Positions 18,774-27,878 of a stretch of 35,035 nt of DNA are shown here, in pieces (the stretch's first letter is position 1; the number at the start of each line of letters is the position of its first letter). The notes beneath the pieces are model-generated. The model was not told the origin of the DNA. It did no database searches and was given only the letters and a program-made list of their open reading frames with translations. The stretch covers positions 1 through 35,035 of the forward strand of contig JAABRR010000041.1 of the NCBI GenBank assembly GCA_011390785.1. The letters run 5' to 3'. A program made the translations under genes and the position numbers. The stretch comes from Sphingobacteriia bacterium. GTDB taxonomy: Bacteria > Bacteroidota > Bacteroidia > Bacteroidales > UBA7960.

Positions 18774-20123
18774 CTAAACCACACCAGGCACGGCAACAAC
18801 GGCTTTAACACCAGTGGTAGCCATAGAAACATCTTCAGGCCCCAGTTTAAGGTTGGAGTTCATCATTTCTTCGTAGGTTACCTCTTTGCCGGTATAGGCA
18901 GAAATACGGCCCATGATGGCAACCATGGTAGATTTAGCGCAAAGTTCTGCTTCGTTGTATGGAGTATTATTGCGAATAGCTGTTACCAGATCAATTATTT
19001 CCTGATCGTATGGGCTAACATTTTTCACACCAGAAGATTCTCTTTCTGCATCCGAACCTTCTTCTGCATATGTGAATTCAAAGAGTTTATTTCCCTGGAG
19101 GTCTTCAACGTAGTTTTTACAGTTGGATTGTCCTTTGGTACCAACAACAAATTCAGACACATTATTGGCACAACCATTGATCTGACGGCACATACTGTGC
19201 ATATGCATACCATCTTCATAAACGAAATCCACACTGAAATTATCATACTGATCGCCTGTAGGTCTTCTTTGCCTGCTGCCAAAACCTACTGCTTTAGACG
19301 GAATTTTGCCAGTGAACCAATTGATAACATCGATATTGTGCATATGCTGCTCAACGATATGATCGCCTGATAACCACGTCCAGTTAACCCAGTCGCGAAG
19401 CATGGCTTCCATTTCGCTCATACCGGGTTGTGGGTTTACAAACCAAAGCTGCCCCTGGTTCCAATAGCAATTTGCGCCAACGATATCACCCATCAAACCG
19501 CTTTTTATATGTTCGTAGGTAGTAAGGTAATCTCTTTCGTGATGTCTTTGGGTGCCACAACCTACTTTTAAACCAGCGGTATCAGCCATTTTTGCTGATG
19601 CCATAATGGAACGTGCGCCAACAGGGTCAACAGCCAGTGGTTTTTCCATAAAAACATGCTTACGGGCTCTTACTGCGGCATCAAAATGCTGAGCCCTGAA
19701 ATATGGGGGTGTTGCAAGTACAACTACGTCAATACCAGAATCTAAAACTTTCTCATATGCATCGAAACCGGTAAAACAATTTTCGTCTGCAACTTCAACA
19801 TTTCTCTGTTCTTTTAACTGATTTCGGCAACGGCCAATTCTATCAGCGAACACATCGCCCAGGGCAACAATTTCGATACCGGGCCCGGAGTTAAGGAAGT
19901 TGAAAAGTGCACCGGTACCGCGACCACCGCAACCTACCAATCCCACTTTGAGAACTTTGCCTTCTGCTGCCTGATCCAGAAAAGTGGGGGCAACAACCTT
20001 GGGGGTTTTATCGCCACTGCATGATTTTAATATAAAACTTGATCCCAATGCACCAACTGCTGCAATGGATGCCGCATTTTTGAGAAAAATACGACGGCCT
20101 GATAATTTTGATTGATCTTCCAT
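18774..20123 (-). CDS. Tat-exported Gfo/Idh/MocA family oxidoreductase
   Basis: A 449-aa protein. The N-terminus has a twin-arginine signal (GRRIFLKNAAS, Arg10-Arg11, then a hydrophobic stretch), so the enzyme is exported folded, normally with its nucleotide cofactor bound. The Rossmann motif VGLVGCGGRGTG lies at ~60-71 and the conserved EKPLAVD at 160-166. The C-terminal domain carries HIVEQHMHNIDVINWF in the position of the family's catalytic His region. Substrates of exported members are mostly unknown, often sugars or glycosides. It is the second gene of an operon: the cytochrome-SUMF1 gene ends 36 bases upstream. This pairing suggests periplasmic redox work, but electron flow between them is inference. 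Confidence 0.9.
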   Translation of the reverse strand: MEDQSKLSGRRIFLKNAASIAAVGALGSSFILKSCSGDKTPKVVAPTFLDQAAEGKVLKVGLVGCGGRGTGALFNFLNSGPGIEIVALGDVFADRIGRCRNQLKEQRNVEVADENCFTGFDAYEKVLDSGIDVVVLATPPYFRAQHFDAAVRARKHVFMEKPLAVDPVGARSIMASAKMADTAGLKVGCGTQRHHERDYLTTYEHIKSGLMGDIVGANCYWNQGQLWFVNPQPGMSEMEAMLRDWVNWTWLSGDHIVEQHMHNIDVINWFTGKIPSKAVGFGSRQRRPTGDQYDNFSVDFVYEDGMHMHSMCRQINGCANNVSEFVVGTKGQSNCKNYVEDLQGNKLFEFTYAEEGSDAERESSGVKNVSPYDQEIIDLVTAIRNNTPYNEAELCAKSTMVAIMGRISAYTGKEVTYEEMMNSNLKLGPEDVSMATTGVKAVVAVPGVV

Positions 20124-20159
20124 TTTACTTATTTATATTATTAAATATGAAAAAAAATA

Positions 20160-21692
20160 TTAAGGAGCGTTCCATTCTAATACAACCCTGAAACCCACAT
20201 CATAACTATCTGAATACCACCAGATACTTTTGGGGATTTGGGGATCAGTAACCAGCCAGGCATCGTGTTGGGTTTGACTGCGTGTAGCTGAGCGAACATC
20301 ATAAGCATCGCTGTTAAAGGCACCACCCCTTATCACTCTTTCGTTTCCTGTTTCAGGTCCTTTGGGATCTTTAATTGTTTGTCCTTCGGGGTATTGCGCA
20401 AAGGCATCTTCAGCATAATAGTCGGCCACAAACTCCCACACATTACCCAGCATATTTTTCAACCCAAAAGGATTGGCCCAAATGGTATCAGGAGTATGTG
20501 TTTTGAGCTGACTATTGGCATCATAAATTATGTATGAATTAATAAGCGTGGTATCTGCACCAAGTATTCTGTTTAACCAATGGGTGCGGGTAAAATCTTT
20601 CGGATTTCCTTCAAAGAAATACGGGGTTGATGTGCCACCTCGTGCGGCAAACTCCCATTCTGCTTCTGTTGGCATACGATAATTTTTTCCTGTTTTCAGA
20701 CTTAACCACCGGCAGAAAGTTTGCGCTGCATGGTAGGACATGGTGATGGCAGGCCGATTTCCAAAGCCCCAGCCCTGATCGGGGTTGCCCCATGGGGGTG
20801 TTGGTCCTGAAATGGCATCAGGCGATGTAATATCGTCAAGAGATTGTGCAAATGCTCCGGCATCTTTTCTTCCTTCTGAGCGGGTTTCATTAAAGAAGGC
20901 CATGTACATATCCCAGGTAACTTCTACCTCGGCCATAAAGAATGAACTTACCTCAACATTGCGTGCAGGACCTTCATTGAAAGACCTGCCCGGTTCTTTT
21001 GCGGGGCTTCCCAGGGTAAAAGTTCCCCCTTCAATGGGCAACATGTCAAACTGAACAGATGTTCCGGGAATGGTTTCGGTAAACTTTTCAAATCCTGTTA
21101 CTTCAGCAGCCTGCTCAAAGATTACTGCCGGTTCTGCTGCTGCAGCCCCAAAATTAAGCTGCTGCTCGTGGGGTACATCAGAATAATGCCCTACGTGCAG
21201 GTGACAGTTGAGGCAATTCAACTTTTCGGAATTATTGGAATAATAGAGATGTGCATCCATCCCCTCTGCCGATAGCTGACGGGGAAATAAATTCTGGTGG
21301 CAGGTCATGCACGATTCCTGGTAGGTATGCTTTACTGCAGCTTCAAGTCGTCTTTTGGCTTCCCAGTTGATCTCTTCCGGATCTTTAAAGAGCGTGCCAT
21401 ACACATCGCGGGCACCGGTTACTGCTTTGGCTGTAAGATAATGAACAGTTCCGGGAGGGGGCAGATGACATTCAACGCAATGCACCACAACACCCGAAGC
21501 ATTATCGTAGTGGGTGGATAATCGCCAGGCATCCTCGGCATGAGGATGCACGTGGCAGCTCATACAAAACTCGTCGGTAGATGTATATTTTATGGCTTTG
21601 GAAGAAAGGATAATAAAGGTTGCTCCAAGAATAAAACCGGCAATAATAAAATATTTGGCTTTCTTTTTAACGGTTTTTGCTTTTTTGTTCAT
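20160..21692 (-). CDS. NapC/NrfH-type tetrahaem cytochrome fused to a SUMF1 (FGE-sulfatase-like) domain
   Basis: A 510-aa fusion. Residues 13-30 form a membrane anchor. Four CXXCH haem c sites follow, CMSCH (43-47), CVECH (72-76), CMTCH (128-132) and CLNCH (160-164), with NapC/NrfH-like spacing. After a linker (~180-205), residues ~210-507 are a SUMF1/EgtB/PvdO domain: MLPIEGGTFTLGS, EVEVTWDMYMAFF, YRMPTEAEWEFAARGG, GNVWEFVADYY, VIRGGAFNS and VGFRVVLEW. The paired catalytic cysteines that formylglycine-generating enzymes carry after GGS and in the R-C-A segment are absent (GGAFNSDAYDVRSATR), so it should not make formylglycine. NapC-type proteins pass electrons from menaquinol to periplasmic enzymes. 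The SUMF1 part may be structural or a sugar/metal-binding partner domain. First gene of the operon with the Tat oxidoreductase. Confidence 0.9.
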   Translation of the reverse strand: MNKKAKTVKKKAKYFIIAGFILGATFIILSSKAIKYTSTDEFCMSCHVHPHAEDAWRLSTHYDNASGVVVHCVECHLPPPGTVHYLTAKAVTGARDVYGTLFKDPEEINWEAKRRLEAAVKHTYQESCMTCHQNLFPRQLSAEGMDAHLYYSNNSEKLNCLNCHLHVGHYSDVPHEQQLNFGAAAAEPAVIFEQAAEVTGFEKFTETIPGTSVQFDMLPIEGGTFTLGSPAKEPGRSFNEGPARNVEVSSFFMAEVEVTWDMYMAFFNETRSEGRKDAGAFAQSLDDITSPDAISGPTPPWGNPDQGWGFGNRPAITMSYHAAQTFCRWLSLKTGKNYRMPTEAEWEFAARGGTSTPYFFEGNPKDFTRTHWLNRILGADTTLINSYIIYDANSQLKTHTPDTIWANPFGLKNMLGNVWEFVADYYAEDAFAQYPEGQTIKDPKGPETGNERVIRGGAFNSDAYDVRSATRSQTQHDAWLVTDPQIPKSIWWYSDSYDVGFRVVLEWNAP

Positions 21693-22071
21693 TTACGGTG
21701 TTAGTATTAGCGCACTGAAATCAGTACTTTAGTAATCATAATAGGAGGAAAGAATCTGAAGAACATGGATGGGTAATCCTGAATTACACGATTAAAAAAA
21801 CTGATAACCATAAAACAGCACTCGTCCCGCCTTAAAATTTGGTAAATTTATAAAAAATTCCTGCAACCCATTCACAAATAATAGATTTAGAATCAATTTA
21901 ATTTGTTAAACTTATAACAACTGTAAGGGGATGCAATTTTTTTCAGACCTTTGCCAGTCAATTTATCTTTTTAGTTTGCGTAATAAGCTATTTGACAGAC
22001 TTTAGCAATAATCGTATATTTTACGTTATTTCTTCCCAATTAAATAACTTTTCAACATTATTCATAAATAT
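21693..22071. other. Intergenic region between divergent cytochrome fusion and TauE genes
   Basis: These 379 AT-rich bases must contain two divergent promoters. I found no exact TAnnTTTG box, no strong palindrome and no convincing small gene. Confidence 0.5.
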
Positions 22072-22842
22072 ATGATAGAAAATCTGGCTTCCATTGAAGA
22101 AATGACCGCAGCCTTGTGGATTGTTTTAATTATCTCAGCATTTTTTACCGGTATGGCTAAAACGGGTGTTTTTGGGTTGGGTACCCTGGCTGCGCCTCTG
22201 CTGGCCAGCGCATTTGGCGGGAAAATATCTGCCGGCCTGTTGTTGCCCATGCTTTCAATGGCCGATATTGTAGCGGTTTTGTATTATAACCGACATGCCA
22301 GCTGGAAACATCTCTGGAAGCTTTTCCCCTTTGCCGCTGCCGGAGTAATTATTGCACTGTGGGTAGGGGAAATTATAAACGACAGCACATTTAAAGTAAT
22401 AATGGCTGTTGTAATTTTGGGCGGACTGCCGATAATGGTAATTCGCGAAAACCTGAAAAACGTTAAGCCACTCCAGGGAAACTGGTTGTGGGGCAGTATT
22501 TTTGGCATTACGGGCGGATTCAGCACCATGATAGGCAATGCCGCCGGACCCGTAATGAGCCTTTACCTGTTGGCCATGCAGCTACCCAAAAATGTGTTGA
22601 TAGGTACCGCTGCCTGGTTTTTTCTGGTTATCAACCTGTTTAAAATCCCTTTTCACATCTTTGTCTGGCAAACCATTACCCTTGAATCCTTTACCCTGAA
22701 CCTGATGATGCTACCGGTAATAATAGCCGGGGGAATAACAGGAATTAGGATAGTTCGGCTCATTCCCGAGAAACCTTTCCGGTGGCTGGTGATTATTATG
22801 ACGGTTTTGGCATCGTTCAGACTGATCTGGTCGATTTTTTAA
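22072..22842 (+). CDS. TauE/SafE family membrane transporter (putative sulfite/anion exporter)
   Basis: A 256-aa integral membrane protein with about eight hydrophobic helices. The N-terminal family pattern is FFTGMAKTGVFGLGTLAAPL, with its internal counterpart GITGGFSTMIGNAAGPVMSL at about residues 145-165; this internal duplication is typical of the TauE/SafE (DUF81) family. Members export organosulfur or sulfite-type anions, but the substrate is not readable from sequence. A single-gene unit ending at a strong hairpin terminator. Confidence 0.9.
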   Translation: MIENLASIEEMTAALWIVLIISAFFTGMAKTGVFGLGTLAAPLLASAFGGKISAGLLLPMLSMADIVAVLYYNRHASWKHLWKLFPFAAAGVIIALWVGEIINDSTFKVIMAVVILGGLPIMVIRENLKNVKPLQGNWLWGSIFGITGGFSTMIGNAAGPVMSLYLLAMQLPKNVLIGTAAWFFLVINLFKIPFHIFVWQTITLESFTLNLMMLPVIIAGGITGIRIVRLIPEKPFRWLVIIMTVLASFRLIWSIF

Positions 22843-22906
22843 ACCGGAAACCGCGGATAGGGATCAGGAACAAGGAAAAAAGGAACAAAGTACAAATAAC
22901 GACAAT

Positions 22907-22942
22907 AAAAATCCCCCGCTAAAAGATTAACGGAGGATTTTT
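22907..22942. terminator. Bidirectional intrinsic terminator between TauE and asnB
   Basis: AAAAATCCCCCG (22907-22918) pairs with CGGAGGATTTTT (22931-22942) through a 12-bp stem with one G-U-type pair and a 12-base loop. The stem's own A and T ends give U-runs in both directions, serving the convergent genes. Confidence 0.8.
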
Positions 22943-22981
22943 AAAATTTGATAACTCTGTTAAAGGGTGTATTTTCTTATT

Positions 22982-24649
22982 TCAGGACTTACCACTGGTG
23001 TGAACATCTGCAACAGCCCTGCCTGATGGATCGGCATTGCCGCTAAAACTGGCATCCCAGGCCAGTGCTTCGGCAGTACTACAGGCAATAGAAGGAACAG
23101 AGGGAACACAGGCAGCAGCTTCGTTGGATGGAAAATGCTCGCTGAATATTTCACGATACAAGTATTCTTCTTTCGATCTTGGAGTATTAATTGGGAAACG
23201 AAAGGCTGCATTTTTCATCTGATCATCCGAAACTTTATCTATGGCAATTTGCTTCAGGGTATCAATCCAGCTGTAGCCAACACCATCAGAGAATTGTTCT
23301 TTCTGACGCCAAACAACACTTTCAGGCAAATAATCTTCGAAGGCTTTTCTGAGTACCCACTTCTCCATCTTGCCATCTTTCGACATTTTGTCGGCGGGGT
23401 TCATTCGCATAGCCACATCAATAAATTCTTTATCCAGGAAAGGCACCCTTCCTTCTACCCCCCAGGCTGCCAATGATTTATTTGCCCGCAGGCAATCGTA
23501 CAGATGCAGTTTGCTGATCTTACGAAGGTTTTCTTCGTGGAAAGCCTGCGCATTGGGTGCTTTGTGGAAGTAAAGATAACCGCCAAATATCTCGTCGGCC
23601 CCTTCGCCTGTAAGCACCATTTTTATTCCCATCGACTTGATAACCCTTGCCATCAGATACATGGGAGTAGATGCTCTTACGGTAGTAACATCATAGGTTT
23701 CAAGGTGGTAAATAACATCGCGGATGGCATCAACACCCTCCTGTATAGTATATTTCACCTCGTGATGAATAGATCCGATATGATCGGCCACCTTACGTGC
23801 AGCAATCAAATCAGGTGACCCTTCAATACCAATAACAAACGAGTGAAGCTGTGGCCACCAGGCAGATTGTGTATCGCCGGTTTCAATACGACGAGCCGCA
23901 TACTTGCTGGCAACGGCTGAAATAATAGATGAATCTAGCCCACCTGATAGCAAAACGCCATAGGGCACATCAGACATTAGCTGGCGATGCACGGCTTTTT
24001 CAAGGGCTTCGCGCAGTTCATCAATCGAAGTTGGATTGTCTTTTACATTGTTATAATCCATCCAGTCGCGCTGATACCACCTTTGTGGTTCTTCATCAGC
24101 ACTGGTAAGATAATGACCGGGAGGAAACTCACGAATACGGGTGCATTGCCCCTCGAGAGCCTTCAATTCTGAACTTACATAAAACTGGCCGTGCTGGTCC
24201 CATCCCATGTAAAGGGGAATAATACCAATATGATCGCGGGCAACAAAGTAAGTTTCATTGTCCAGATCATACAGGGCAAACCCAAAAATACCGTTCATAT
24301 CTTCGATAAAAGAAGGCCCTTTTTCACGGTAAAGAGCCAGAATTACTTCGCAGTCAGAATTGGTAAGAAACTCGTAAGAATCACCAATCCGCTCTCTGAT
24401 CTCCAGATGATTGTAAATTTCGCCATTCACAGAAAGGATAAGTTTTCCATCTTTGCTTTTTAGCGGTTGTCCACCCGATTGAGGGTCAACAATAGATAGC
24501 CGCTCATGAGCAAGGATTGCCTTTTCAGAACTAAATACCCCGCTCCAGTCGGGCCCACGATGGCGAACCTTTTTCGACATTTCAAGAACTTGCTTCCTTA
24601 ATTCTTCATGCTGAGTTTTTATATCGAAAACACAAACTATTCCACACAT
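22982..24649 (-). CDS. asnB: Asparagine synthase B (glutamine-hydrolysing)
   Basis: A 555-aa cytoplasmic enzyme making asparagine from aspartate, glutamine and ATP. It starts MCGIV, so Cys2 is the glutaminase nucleophile after Met removal, and the start is therefore certain. RLSIVDPQSGGQPL and NGEIYN (75-80) belong to the class II glutaminase domain. The synthetase domain has the PP-loop SGGLDSS (235-241) and LTGEGADEIFGGYLYF. The C-terminal SIACSTAEALAWD and DPSGRAVADVH are usual for bacterial AsnB, so the gene is full length. A candidate -7 box lies 52 bases upstream. Confidence 0.97.
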   Translation of the reverse strand: MCGIVCVFDIKTQHEELRKQVLEMSKKVRHRGPDWSGVFSSEKAILAHERLSIVDPQSGGQPLKSKDGKLILSVNGEIYNHLEIRERIGDSYEFLTNSDCEVILALYREKGPSFIEDMNGIFGFALYDLDNETYFVARDHIGIIPLYMGWDQHGQFYVSSELKALEGQCTRIREFPPGHYLTSADEEPQRWYQRDWMDYNNVKDNPTSIDELREALEKAVHRQLMSDVPYGVLLSGGLDSSIISAVASKYAARRIETGDTQSAWWPQLHSFVIGIEGSPDLIAARKVADHIGSIHHEVKYTIQEGVDAIRDVIYHLETYDVTTVRASTPMYLMARVIKSMGIKMVLTGEGADEIFGGYLYFHKAPNAQAFHEENLRKISKLHLYDCLRANKSLAAWGVEGRVPFLDKEFIDVAMRMNPADKMSKDGKMEKWVLRKAFEDYLPESVVWRQKEQFSDGVGYSWIDTLKQIAIDKVSDDQMKNAAFRFPINTPRSKEEYLYREIFSEHFPSNEAAACVPSVPSIACSTAEALAWDASFSGNADPSGRAVADVHTSGKS

Positions 24650-24700
24650 ATTTTTTTAATTTACGCTGTTTTAACTATTGATTTTTTAAGCTCTGATTTT

Positions 24701-24708
24701 CAAACTTA
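24701..24708 (-). promoter_or_regulatory. Candidate -7 box (TAAGTTTG) for asnB
   Basis: The reverse complement of 24701-24708 is TAAGTTTG, matching TAnnTTTG, 52 bases upstream of the asnB start. A TTTG at 24722-24719 is only 10 bases further upstream, too close for a normal -33 element. Confidence 0.35.
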
Positions 24709-24805
24709 TCAAAGGCTGCAAAAGTAAGGATAATTATTTCACAGGCTATTAAGAATTTACAGTATTGAACAAATGTTTTGGTAAATGTTAAACAAAAAAC
24801 ACAGA

Positions 24806-26056
24806 TTAAAATTTTCTACCCTTTTTAAATGGCTTCTTTTTCTTTTTATTTACAAATGCTTCGTTTTCTTTGATGATTGATCTCCAATCGCTGGGGGCAT
24901 CATCAGAAAAGTCGAGCGTTGCTTCATACTCTTCCCTGTCGATTTTCATTACCGTAACAGGTTTAAACAGGTACCCTTCAATTTCTTTTAACAGCTCCTT
25001 TTCCTGCGGGCTGCAAAAAGAAATGGCGATGCCTTTGTTCGTGCCACGACCGGTTCGTCCTACCCTATGAACGTAGTTTTCAGCCACATCGGGCAGGTCG
25101 TAATTAATAACAAATTCCACATTGGGGATGTCTATTCCACGGGCACTTACATCAGTAGCGATCAATATCTGGTTGGTACCTTTTCTAAAGTTGCTCATCA
25201 CCTGCGAGCGTTCGTCCTGTATCTTATCTCCATGAATGGTTTGGCTTGATATATCCACTCTTTGCAATGCTTTGGCCACCCTTTCGGCCCTTACTTTGGT
25301 ACGAACAAATACAAGCATCTTTTTATCAGGATTTTCCTGGATAAAACGCTCCAGAAAAAAACGTTTATCGTCCATTTCAATAAAGGCCACTGCATGGTCT
25401 ATATTTTTCGCCACCGGATCTTTGGGAGAAATCTGGATGCGAACAGCATTTTTTACCAGTTCATACGCCAGTTTCTTAATTTGTTCGTTAATTGTGGCTG
25501 AATAGAAAAGGGTTTGCCTTCTGGTGGGAAGTTTCCTGATTAACTGCCTCATATCATTGATAAACCCGAGTTCCAGCATGTGGTCGGCTTCGTCAAGGAT
25601 CAATATTTCAACGCGGTTGAGCATAAGAAAACCCTGGCTTGCCAGATCAAACATGCGCCCGGGGGTAGCAACCAATACATCAACACCGTGTTTTAAGGCA
25701 GCAATCTGAGGGTCTTGCTCCACGCCCCCAAACAAACCCATGACTCTGAGTCCGGTGCCCTTCATCAAACTTTCTATTACGCCGGCCACCTGCATGGCCA
25801 ACTCGTGGGTGGGCACCATGACCAGGCAGCGGATACCGTAAACTTCTTCAATAACCTTGCGTGTGGCCAGAATCTGAATAACCGGTATGGCAAACGCTGC
25901 TGTCTTGCCTGTGCCGGTTTGCGCAATGGCCAAAACATCTTCCCCCTTTAATACCGGGGGAATCGACTTGTACTGAATATCTGTTGGCCGTTTAAAACCC
26001 TGCTCTTCAAGATTTCGCTTTAAGGCAGGAATTAAATTATAATCGGGAAATTTCAT
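24806..26056 (-). CDS. DEAD-box RNA helicase (RhlE-like), with lysine-rich tail
   Basis: A 416-aa ATP-dependent RNA helicase. Q-motif RPTDIQYKSIPPVL, Walker [17 protein letters not shown] (motif Ia, with H in place of the usual R), TPGRM, Walker B DEADHM, SAT (motif III), ATDVSARGIDI and HRVGRTGRG are all present. A short basic tail (NKKKKKPFKKGRKF) probably aids RNA binding. It is the third gene of a minus-strand run after a second helicase and a VF530 gene, with a 156-base gap before it. Probable role: RNA remodelling in ribosome assembly or mRNA turnover. Confidence 0.93.
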   Translation of the reverse strand: MKFPDYNLIPALKRNLEEQGFKRPTDIQYKSIPPVLKGEDVLAIAQTGTGKTAAFAIPVIQILATRKVIEEVYGIRCLVMVPTHELAMQVAGVIESLMKGTGLRVMGLFGGVEQDPQIAALKHGVDVLVATPGRMFDLASQGFLMLNRVEILILDEADHMLELGFINDMRQLIRKLPTRRQTLFYSATINEQIKKLAYELVKNAVRIQISPKDPVAKNIDHAVAFIEMDDKRFFLERFIQENPDKKMLVFVRTKVRAERVAKALQRVDISSQTIHGDKIQDERSQVMSNFRKGTNQILIATDVSARGIDIPNVEFVINYDLPDVAENYVHRVGRTGRGTNKGIAISFCSPQEKELLKEIEGYLFKPVTVMKIDREEYEATLDFSDDAPSDWRSIIKENEAFVNKKKKKPFKKGRKF

Positions 26057-26212
26057 TGCTATATTGATGTTTATGTTTTTTTGTTCAATGGCTTAATCGT
26101 TGCCGGGTTTAAGGGTAATCACACATCACCTATTACTCATTACCATGGTAAATCACCCTCATCCTGCCAGCTTCGAGCTTCCTGCTTCAAGCTCATTCAC
26201 CTTTCAGCTCTC

Positions 26213-26440
26213 TTACTTCTTTCTCGCCACCGTGTAAAGATACAAATCTTCCACCTTCTTGCGTGCCCAGGGGGTTTTGCGTAAAAAGGTAAGGCTCGAT
26301 TTTATGCTCGGATCTTTCATAAAACAGTTTATCCTGATTTCGTTGGCCAGTTCCTTCCAACCATAATGGTCAACAAGGTATTCTACAATATATTTTAGTG
26401 TGATTCCATGCAGGGGATCATTGCTTTGTTGCCCGTTCAT
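26213..26440 (-). CDS. VF530 family (DUF2132) small DNA-binding-like protein
   Basis: A 75-aa protein with the full VF530 signature: [20 protein letters not shown], then [20 protein letters not shown] and [13 protein letters not shown]. The family is named for a Vibrio fischeri protein of known structure proposed to bind DNA; its cellular role is not established. The gene begins 16 bases after the upstream helicase stop, so the two are cotranscribed. Helicase-VF530 proximity may indicate a nucleic-acid role. Confidence 0.92.
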   Translation of the reverse strand: MNGQQSNDPLHGITLKYIVEYLVDHYGWKELANEIRINCFMKDPSIKSSLTFLRKTPWARKKVEDLYLYTVARKK

Positions 26441-26456
26441 ACATCCTGGTATTAGA

Positions 26457-27572
26457 TTAACGTACTTCTTTTATGGTAATACCCAATTCGCGTTCTATGC
26501 TTCTCAGCTCAGAGCGTTCGTCCTGACTGACAATACTTATGGAAAATCCCTTGCGACCGGCACGTGCAGTGCGGCCGCTGCGGTGGGTATAGTATTCAGT
26601 TTTTTCGGGAAGATGATAGTGCACCACATACGCAAGCTCTTCTACATCCAGCCCGCGTGCTGCCAGATCAGTGGCCACCAGAATCTGTAATTTCTTATTT
26701 TTGAAAGCACGCATCACTTTGTCGCGTTCCTTTTGCAACAAGTCGCCATGCAGGGCTTCGGAATTATAGTTGCCGGCAATCAGTTCCTGGGCCAGATTTT
26801 TTGCATCCAGTTTGGTTCTGCAAAAAATGAGTCCGCGGTTTTTACCCTGCGATTTCAGGAAATGAAACAGCATACCAGGTTTTTCTTCCTTTTTGCATAC
26901 AACAAACTTATGTTCAATATCACGGTTGATGACATCAAACTGGTTTACCTGCACTCGCATAGCATCGGGTGCCATGTAATTTTCGATGATCGACTGGATC
27001 TCGCCGGGAATTGTGGCCGAAAACAGCCAGGTATTGCTTTTGTCTTTGGTAATATCAAGAATGGTATCCAGCTCTTTCCTAAAGCCCATACTGAGCATTT
27101 CATCGGCTTCGTCGAGCACTACAATTTTAATGGCAGAAAGATTAATAGCCTTGCGTTCGAGCAAATCGATCAATCGCCCGGGTGTTGCCACCACCACATG
27201 TGTGGGACGGCGCAGGTTTTTGATTTGCTCATCGATCTTTGCTCCGCCATAAACGGCTTCCACAAAAACCTTCTGGTTCCAAAAGCGGGTAAACTTAAAG
27301 AGTTGCCGGGCAATTTGCTGGCATAGCTCGCGGGTGGGCGAAAGAATTAAAGCCTGGGGAATATGTACTTCCGGATTCATGGCATGCAAAATGGGCAAGC
27401 CAAAGGCAGCGGTTTTTCCGGTTCCGGTTTGTGCCTGCCCAATAAAATCTGTACCGGTTTCCATCAGAAAGGGGATGGCCTTGAGTTGGATTTCAGTAGG
27501 CTTTTTAATATTCAGTTCATTTAAAGCATCAATAAAAGACCCGGAAATGCCTAAATCAGAGAACGTTTTCAA
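26457..27572 (-). CDS. DEAD-box RNA helicase (short form)
   Basis: A 371-aa helicase core with almost no C-terminal extension. Q-motif [14 protein letters not shown], Walker [22 protein letters not shown], Walker [21 protein letters not shown] and [10 protein letters not shown] are intact. It differs from the second helicase encoded downstream (24806-26056) in motifs and tail, so it is a paralogue rather than a recent copy. First gene of a helicase-VF530-(helicase) run, with a candidate -7 box 28 bases upstream of the ATG. Confidence 0.93.
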   Translation of the reverse strand: MKTFSDLGISGSFIDALNELNIKKPTEIQLKAIPFLMETGTDFIGQAQTGTGKTAAFGLPILHAMNPEVHIPQALILSPTRELCQQIARQLFKFTRFWNQKVFVEAVYGGAKIDEQIKNLRRPTHVVVATPGRLIDLLERKAINLSAIKIVVLDEADEMLSMGFRKELDTILDITKDKSNTWLFSATIPGEIQSIIENYMAPDAMRVQVNQFDVINRDIEHKFVVCKKEEKPGMLFHFLKSQGKNRGLIFCRTKLDAKNLAQELIAGNYNSEALHGDLLQKERDKVMRAFKNKKLQILVATDLAARGLDVEELAYVVHYHLPEKTEYYTHRSGRTARAGRKGFSISIVSQDERSELRSIERELGITIKEVR

Positions 27573-27832
27573 AATAATAAGGGTATAAAATTAGGGTGGC
27601 AAAGGTAGTTGAAAGCGATGTGAAAACCTAGGGGAGTTTTTTACCGGGGGTTGAGATGTTTGATGGGTTGATGGGTTGACTGGTGTATTGGAAAGAGATT
27701 ATTTACGCTACAGCTCTGTTGCACCCAAACGCTAAATACTAAGCAGTGAATGTTGAACAATAAAATATTTCACGCAAAGTTCGCTAAGGAAGCCGCAAAG
27801 AACTCAAAGAGATACCCACTTCGGAATAGGCC
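27573..27832. other. Intergenic border between housekeeping and accessory regions
   Basis: This stretch holds the helicase promoter, a short tandem (GATGGGTT twice near 27661-27677) and a low-complexity CGCAAAG-type segment (27773-27812; CGCAAAGTTCGC, then CGCAAAGAACTCAAAG), a sequence style common in Bacteroidota intergenic DNA. I see no gene. The densely coding core ends here. Confidence 0.5.
27600..27607 (-). promoter_or_regulatory. Candidate -7 box (TACCTTTG) for the helicase operon
   Basis: The reverse complement of 27600-27607 is TACCTTTG, fitting TAnnTTTG, 28 bases upstream of the ATG at 27572. No exact TTTG is found at the -33 position. Confidence 0.4.
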
Positions 27833-27878
27833 CTGCCACTAAGATCATTATTTCCAGAACCGGAACCACAAAGAAATG
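27833..27878 (-). pseudogene. 46-bp fragment of a CPBP-like membrane gene
   Basis: On the minus strand this reads HFFVVPVLEIMILVAGP, nearly the same as VPVLEILVFVAGP in the CPBP-like gene at 33154-33658. At DNA level TATTTCCAGAACCGGAAC is shared exactly with that gene. The fragment begins immediately after the stop codon of the intact CPBP gene (27879-28355), so it looks like a recombination scar from a third paralogue. Confidence 0.65.

Noticed and set aside
18738-19370. 210-codon plus-strand open frame
   Set aside because: Antisense shadow of the Gfo/Idh/MocA gene and overlapping the terminator; no coding character of its own.
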